Assembly (NCBI RefSeq): GCF_035917975.1
Contig: NZ_CP109130.1
Coordinates: forward strand, 7,936,001-8,000,000
Direction of reading: 5' to 3'
DNA: 64,000 bases
DNA from: Streptosporangium sp. NBC_01756
GTDB lineage: Bacteria; Actinomycetota; Actinomycetes; Streptosporangiales; Streptosporangiaceae
Position numbers and translations under genes: made by a program. The notes under the pieces were generated by a model. It ran no database searches. It saw nothing but the letters and a program-made list of their open reading frames with translations, and was not told the DNA's origin. How positions within the stretch are numbered: position 1 is the stretch's first letter; each line of letters begins with the position of its first letter. Below are positions 60,030 to 64,000 of this stretch, piece after piece.

Positions 60030-61430
60030 ATGAAGCATGACCTTGTGGTCAAGGGCGGCACGCTGGTCCTGCCGTACCACGGAGAGATCCGTGCGGATCT
60101 GGCCGTCCACGACGGCCGCGTCGTCGCCATCGGCGAGGACCTCCCCGGAGACGAGCGGGTCGACGCGACCGGGAAGATCGTGTTCCCGGGGGCGGTGGAC
60201 GCCCACTTCCACATCGGGATCTACCGCGACCTGAGGCTGGACGCGTACGAGGAGACACGCTCGTCCCTCGTCGGCGGCGCGACCACCGTGCTCTCCTACT
60301 TCCGCACCGGCCGGCACTATCTCGACAGGACGGGCCCCTACGCGGAGATCTTCCCGGAGGTCCTCGGCGCGGTCGCCGGACGCGCCTTCACCGACTACGG
60401 CTTCCACCTCGCTCCCATGACCGTCGACCAGATCGGCGAGATCCCCTGGCTGGTCGGACAGGGCGTGTCGAGTTTCAAGTACTACATGTTCTACAAGGGC
60501 TTCGACCTGGCCGCCAACAGCCGCGACGCCCAGGCGTTCACGATGTCCGACGAGTACGACCTCGGCCACCTCCTCCTCATCATGGAGAAGATCGCCGAAA
60601 CGCAGGCCGCGCACCCGGAGCGGCGGCTCTCGCTCAGCCTGCACTGCGAGCAGTCGGAGTTGATGCGCGTCTTCATCGACCGGGTCCGGCGGAGCGGAGC
60701 CGCCCAGGACCTGCGCGCCTACCATGAGGGCCGGCCGCCCCTCACCGAGCGGCTCGCCATCGCCGAGGCCGCCACCCTCGCCGCGCACACCGGTGTCAAC
60801 GTCAACTTCCTCCACCTGTCCAGCGCGGACGCCCTCGCCGCGGCCTCCCAGGTGAACGCCAGACGGGAGGCCACCCTCCACCACCTCTGCCTCGACTGCG
60901 ACACCCTCGACAGGCGCGGCGGCCTGGGCGGCAAGGTCAACCCGCCGATCCGTACGCCCCAGGACAACGAGGAGCTGTGGGCCGGCGTCGCCGACGGCCG
61001 GATCGACTGGGTCGCCTCCGACCACGCCTGCTGCATGGACGAGTACAAGGGCGACGACCTCTGGCCGGCCCGCCCGGGTTTCGGGGGAACCGCCCTGCTC
61101 TATCCCGTTCTCTTCTCCGAGGGCCACCTCAGGCGCGGCGTCCCCCTGACCCGGCTGGCGGAGGTCGCCTCCGGCAATCCGGCCCGGGCGTACAACCTCT
61201 GGGGCCGCAAGGGCAGCCTCGCCGTCGGCTTCGACGCCGACCTCACGATCGTGGACCCCGCCCTCACCCAGACCGTCACCACCGACCTCCTGCTGTCCGG
61301 CCAGGACCACTGTCCCTTCGAGGGCGTGGACCTCACCGGCTGGCCCGTCACCACGGTCGTCGGCGGCCGCGTCGTCTACCGGGACGGCAAGGTCGCCGGC
61401 GAACCGTCCGGGAGCTACGTCCCGCGATGA
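60030..61430 (+). CDS. Dihydropyrimidinase/hydantoinase-type amidohydrolase
   Basis: The 466-residue enzyme has the cyclic amidohydrolase layout: VDAHFHIG (HxH), a Lys in SSFKYYMFYKG that would be carboxylated between two metals, LSLHCEQSE, VNFLHLSSADAL and VASDHACCMDEYKGD. It would open a cyclic imide, hydantoin or lactam. In the cluster this could act on a maleimide or pyrrolinone fragment. The ATG is 30 bp after operator S7. The CRISPR relic begins 29 bp after the stop. Confidence 0.9.
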   Translation: MKHDLVVKGGTLVLPYHGEIRADLAVHDGRVVAIGEDLPGDERVDATGKIVFPGAVDAHFHIGIYRDLRLDAYEETRSSLVGGATTVLSYFRTGRHYLDRTGPYAEIFPEVLGAVAGRAFTDYGFHLAPMTVDQIGEIPWLVGQGVSSFKYYMFYKGFDLAANSRDAQAFTMSDEYDLGHLLLIMEKIAETQAAHPERRLSLSLHCEQSELMRVFIDRVRRSGAAQDLRAYHEGRPPLTERLAIAEAATLAAHTGVNVNFLHLSSADALAAASQVNARREATLHHLCLDCDTLDRRGGLGGKVNPPIRTPQDNEELWAGVADGRIDWVASDHACCMDEYKGDDLWPARPGFGGTALLYPVLFSEGHLRRGVPLTRLAEVASGNPARAYNLWGRKGSLAVGFDADLTIVDPALTQTVTTDLLLSGQDHCPFEGVDLTGWPVTTVVGGRVVYRDGKVAGEPSGSYVPR

Positions 61431-61459
61431 CCGCGGCCCACGCGGTCGCCGACCACTGG

Positions 61460-61731
61460 AGGACCATCCCCGCGAGCGCAGGGCTGACTGGGCTGCGGAA
61501 CTCCCTCTGGCCAGCAACCCGGGAACATCCCCGCGGGCGCGGGGCCGACTGCCAGTACGGGTCCGAGCTTTTGTACAGGCACGGACCACCCCCGCGGGCA
61601 CGGGGCCGACGACTGGCGTAGGGGTGTGCTCCGCGCGGCGCGGGGACCATTCCCGCGCGGGGATGGTCCCTCTCCCGTGCGCTCACCGACTTCCACACCT
61701 GCGTCGGCCCCGCGCCTGCGGGGATGGTCCC
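61460..61731. CRISPR. Degenerate type I-E CRISPR relic with inverted halves
   Basis: Repeats of 29 bp start at 61460, 61521 and 61582 on the plus strand (like GGGACCATCCCCGCG...GCGGGGCCGAC), exactly 61 bp apart, so spacers are 32 bp. The fourth, expected at 61643, starts GGGACCATTCCCGCG, then continues as CGGGGATGGTCCC, the inverse of the repeat's first half. After another 32-bp spacer a full repeat in reverse orientation follows (61703-61731). The repeat family is type I-E of actinomycetes; several copies carry mutations and no cas gene lies in the window. Confidence 0.85.
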
Positions 61732-61821
61732 GGGATGGGGCCGGTGCCACCGGCCGGCCGGGAAGACGGCGGGGAACCGGCTTCTGGCGCCGTCATTTTC
61801 TTTTCGGTACCCTTGACTTCT

Positions 61822-61892
61822 AGATCGAGAGGCGCTGCAACGGGCTCAGGCCCGCCACGCTCGATCTGCACCGTTTACCAAGGGCGCCTCCC
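61822..61892 (+). promoter_or_regulatory. S-adenosylhomocysteine (SAH) riboswitch
   Basis: The leader of metH fits the SAH riboswitch pseudoknot. P1 AGATCGAG (61822-61829) pairs with CTCGATCT (61860-61867). CGGGC (841-845) pairs with GCCCG (850-854) around TCAG. AGGCGC (830-835) pairs with GCGCCT (884-889) as the pseudoknot. Conserved GCGCTGCAAC and GCCACGCTCG segments are present. SAH build-up would switch on methionine synthase. Confidence 0.82.
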
Positions 61893-61910
61893 ACAACGGG
61901 AGGTGGTCCA

Positions 61911-64000
61911 GTGGATATGTCCTTCAACCACGGTGACGGGCACGATACTGTCCGGCACACGCCCGGCGCCGGCGGCTCCGTGGCGCGGTCGGCGGCGGAG
62001 ACGGCCGCCCGGACGCAGGCGCTGCGGGAGCTGCTGGACCGGCGGGTCGCGGTGCTCGACGGGGCCTGGGGCACGATGCTGCAGAATGCCGGGCTCACCC
62101 CGGACGACTACCGCGGGGAACGGTTCAAGGACCACCCGCGTGACGTGACCGGTGACCCGGACCTGCTGAACCTGACGCGACCGGATGTCATTCTCGACGT
62201 GCACCGGCAATATCTGGCGGCGGGCGCGGACATCACCACGACGAACACGTTCACCGCGACGAGCATCGGCCAGTCCGACTACGGGCTGCAGTCACTGGTG
62301 CGGGAGATGAACCTGCGGGGCGCCCAGCTCGCCCGCCAGGCCGCGGACGAGGCGGGCGGGCGGTTCGTCGCCGGTTCGATCGGCCCGCTGAACGTCACGC
62401 TCTCGCTGTCCCCGCGGGTGGACGATCCCGCCTACCGGGCGGTGTCGTTCGACGAGGTCCGTGCCACGTACGCCGAGCAGATCCAGGCGCTGGCCGACGG
62501 CGGGGTCGACCTGCTGCTGATCGAGACGATCTTCGACACGCTCAACGCGAAAGCCGCGATCGCCGCCGCGCGCGAGGTCGCCCCGCAGCTGCCGCTGTGG
62601 ATCTCGGTGACGATCGTCGACCTGAGCGGGCGCACCCTGTCGGGACAGACCGTCGAGGCGTTCTGGGACGCGATCGAACACGCCCATCCGCTGGTGGTGG
62701 GGGTGAACTGCTCGCTGGGCGCCGAGGAGATGCGCCCGCACGTCGCCGAGCTGTCGCGGCTCGCCGGGGTCTACACGGCCTGCCATCCCAACGCCGGGCT
62801 GCCGAACGCGTTCGGCGGCTATGACCAGACGCCGGACGAGACCGCACGACTGCTCGGCGAGTTCGCCGGCTCGGGAATGGTCAACGTCGTCGGCGGGTGC
62901 TGCGGGACGACGCCGGCGCACATCACGCGGATCGCGGCCGCGGTGTCCGGCCTTCCGTCGCGCCCGGTCCCGGCACCGCCGGCGCGCACCCGGTTCAGCG
63001 GGCTGGAGCCGTTCGAGATCGGCGCCGACACCGGCTTCGTCATGATCGGAGAGCGCACCAACGTCACGGGCTCGGCGCGCTTTCGGCGCCTGATCGAGGG
63101 GAACGACCACCAGGGGGCGGTCGACGTCGCGCTGGAGCAGGTGCGGGGCGGGGCCAACCTGCTCGACGTCAACATGGACGCCGACCTGCTCGACAGTGAG
63201 CGGGCCATGACCACGTTCCTCAACCTGATCGCGACCGAGCCGGAGGTCGCCCGGATCCCGATCATGATCGACAGTTCGCGGTGGAGCGTGCTGGAGGCCG
63301 GTCTCAAGTGCGTGCAGGGCAAGGGCGTCGTCAACTCGATCAGCCTCAAGGAGGGGGAGGAGCCGTTCCTGGCGCAGGCCCGGCGGATCCGGGACTACGG
63401 CGCCGGCGTGGTCGTCATGGCCTTCGACGAGCTCGGGCAGGCCGACACCGTCGAGCGTAAGGTGTCGATCTGCGCCCGCGCCTACGACCTGCTCACCCAG
63501 CAGGCCGGCTTCCCCGCCGAGGACATCGTGTTCGACCCCAACGTGCTCGCGGTCGCCACCGGCATCGCCGAGCACAACGGCTACGCGAAGGCGTTCATCG
63601 ACGCGCTGCCGCTGATCAAGCAGCGCTGCCCGGGAGTGCGGATCAGCGGCGGCATCTCCAACCTGTCGTTCTCCTTCCGCGGCAATGACGTCGTGCGCGA
63701 GGCGATGCACTCGGCGTTCCTGCTGCACGCCGTACGCGCCGGGCTGGACATGGGGATCGTCAACGCGGGGCAGCTCGCGGTCTACCAGGACATCCCCGCG
63801 GACCTGCTCGAACTCGTCGAGGACGTGATCTTCGACCGGCGCGCCGACGCCACCGACCGGCTCGTCTCGTTCGCCGAGACGGTGAGCGGGTCCGGCACCC
63901 GCCGCACGGTGGACCTGTCCTGGCGCGAGGCGCCGGTGGAGGAGCGGCTGGCGTACGCGCTGGTGCACGGCATCGTCGACTTCATCGAGGACGACACCGA
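61911..64000 (+). CDS. metH: Cobalamin-dependent methionine synthase (partial at window end)
   Basis: The enzyme methylates homocysteine to methionine. The homocysteine domain (about 35-345) shows LDGAWGTMLQNAGL, TNTFTAT, and zinc ligands in GVNCSLG and GGCCGTTP. The methylfolate domain begins at MIGERTNVTGS (about 385) with MIDSSRWSVLEAGL, KGVVNSISLKEGE and DPNVLAVATGI. The window ends at the start of the B12-binding cap. GTG 61911 lies 7 nt after GGGAGG; ATG 61917 is the alternative. The upstream SAH riboswitch probably controls it. Confidence 0.97.
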   Translation, partial: MDMSFNHGDGHDTVRHTPGAGGSVARSAAETAARTQALRELLDRRVAVLDGAWGTMLQNAGLTPDDYRGERFKDHPRDVTGDPDLLNLTRPDVILDVHRQYLAAGADITTTNTFTATSIGQSDYGLQSLVREMNLRGAQLARQAADEAGGRFVAGSIGPLNVTLSLSPRVDDPAYRAVSFDEVRATYAEQIQALADGGVDLLLIETIFDTLNAKAAIAAAREVAPQLPLWISVTIVDLSGRTLSGQTVEAFWDAIEHAHPLVVGVNCSLGAEEMRPHVAELSRLAGVYTACHPNAGLPNAFGGYDQTPDETARLLGEFAGSGMVNVVGGCCGTTPAHITRIAAAVSGLPSRPVPAPPARTRFSGLEPFEIGADTGFVMIGERTNVTGSARFRRLIEGNDHQGAVDVALEQVRGGANLLDVNMDADLLDSERAMTTFLNLIATEPEVARIPIMIDSSRWSVLEAGLKCVQGKGVVNSISLKEGEEPFLAQARRIRDYGAGVVVMAFDELGQADTVERKVSICARAYDLLTQQAGFPAEDIVFDPNVLAVATGIAEHNGYAKAFIDALPLIKQRCPGVRISGGISNLSFSFRGNDVVREAMHSAFLLHAVRAGLDMGIVNAGQLAVYQDIPADLLELVEDVIFDRRADATDRLVSFAETVSGSGTRRTVDLSWREAPVEERLAYALVHGIVDFIEDDT

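Noticed and set aside
61624..62148. Short frames across the CRISPR relic with PRGDGP-like repeats
   Set aside because: They are translations of CRISPR repeats and the riboswitch, a common false gene call.

Overview
The window is high-GC DNA with frequent GTG starts, ATGA/GTGA gene overlaps, an isocitrate lyase gene divergent from a RamB-type regulator, an actinobacterial IHF homologue and a glucosyl-3-phosphoglycerate synthase. Together these point to a filamentous actinomycete; a Streptosporangiaceae-type organism fits, but no marker here fixes the genus.

Region 1 (1-9.6 kb) is a catabolic block. A tightly coupled minus-strand operon (aldehyde dehydrogenase, dienoate hydratase, 4-oxalocrotonate decarboxylase, RidA-type deaminase, 3-hydroxyanthranilate dioxygenase, ACMS decarboxylase, then an esterase cut by the window edge) carries 3-hydroxyanthranilate through the modified meta-cleavage route to 4-hydroxy-2-oxovalerate. 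A divergent LysR regulator, an NDH-2-like flavoprotein and an MHS-family transporter sit beside it. Region 2 (9.6-14.5 kb) is accessory DNA: an HU protein, a divergent IHF paralogue, small hypotheticals, two IS30 transposase relics and a PadR-controlled gene. Region 3 (14.5-25.4 kb) holds aceA/ramB, a degenerate CHAT protein, gpgS, a large RING plus TerD-like protein, a PIG-L deacetylase and a dedicated trpF. Region 4 (25.4-31.9 kb) has an IS200/IS605 element (frameshifted tnpA, intact tnpB) and two surface proteins that share a nearly identical 621-bp ice-binding-like (DUF3494) module.

Region 5 (31.9-61.4 kb) is the most interesting part. About 25 genes in at least seven transcription units appear to form one regulon. 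An IclR-family regulator sits in the middle, and a palindrome GGAAAC-N3-GTTTCC (perfect or degenerate) lies 15-60 bp before almost every unit. Two proteins look like plant red chlorophyll catabolite reductase (RCCR/FDBR superfamily) and flank a single-component Rieske oxygenase. Around them are a secreted alpha/beta hydrolase, flavin monooxygenases, an aldehyde dehydrogenase, CoA ligase, CoA transferase, MaoC-type hydratase, a Cys-less thiolase with a DUF35 partner (retro-aldolase type), two MmgE/PrpD proteins, a cyclase-family hydrolase, a hydantoinase-like amidohydrolase, a tandem nitrilase and a maleate-isomerase-family protein. My inference is a dedicated pathway that opens and consumes a bilin- or phyllobilin-like (or other N-heterocyclic) substrate; the chemistry is unproven.

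Region 6 (61.4-64.0 kb) has a five-repeat type I-E CRISPR relic whose two halves are inverted with a hybrid repeat at the junction and no cas genes nearby, then an S-adenosylhomocysteine riboswitch ahead of metH, which runs off the window. A trait running through the window is in-frame or gene-edge minisatellite repeats in linkers and termini of otherwise conserved enzymes.
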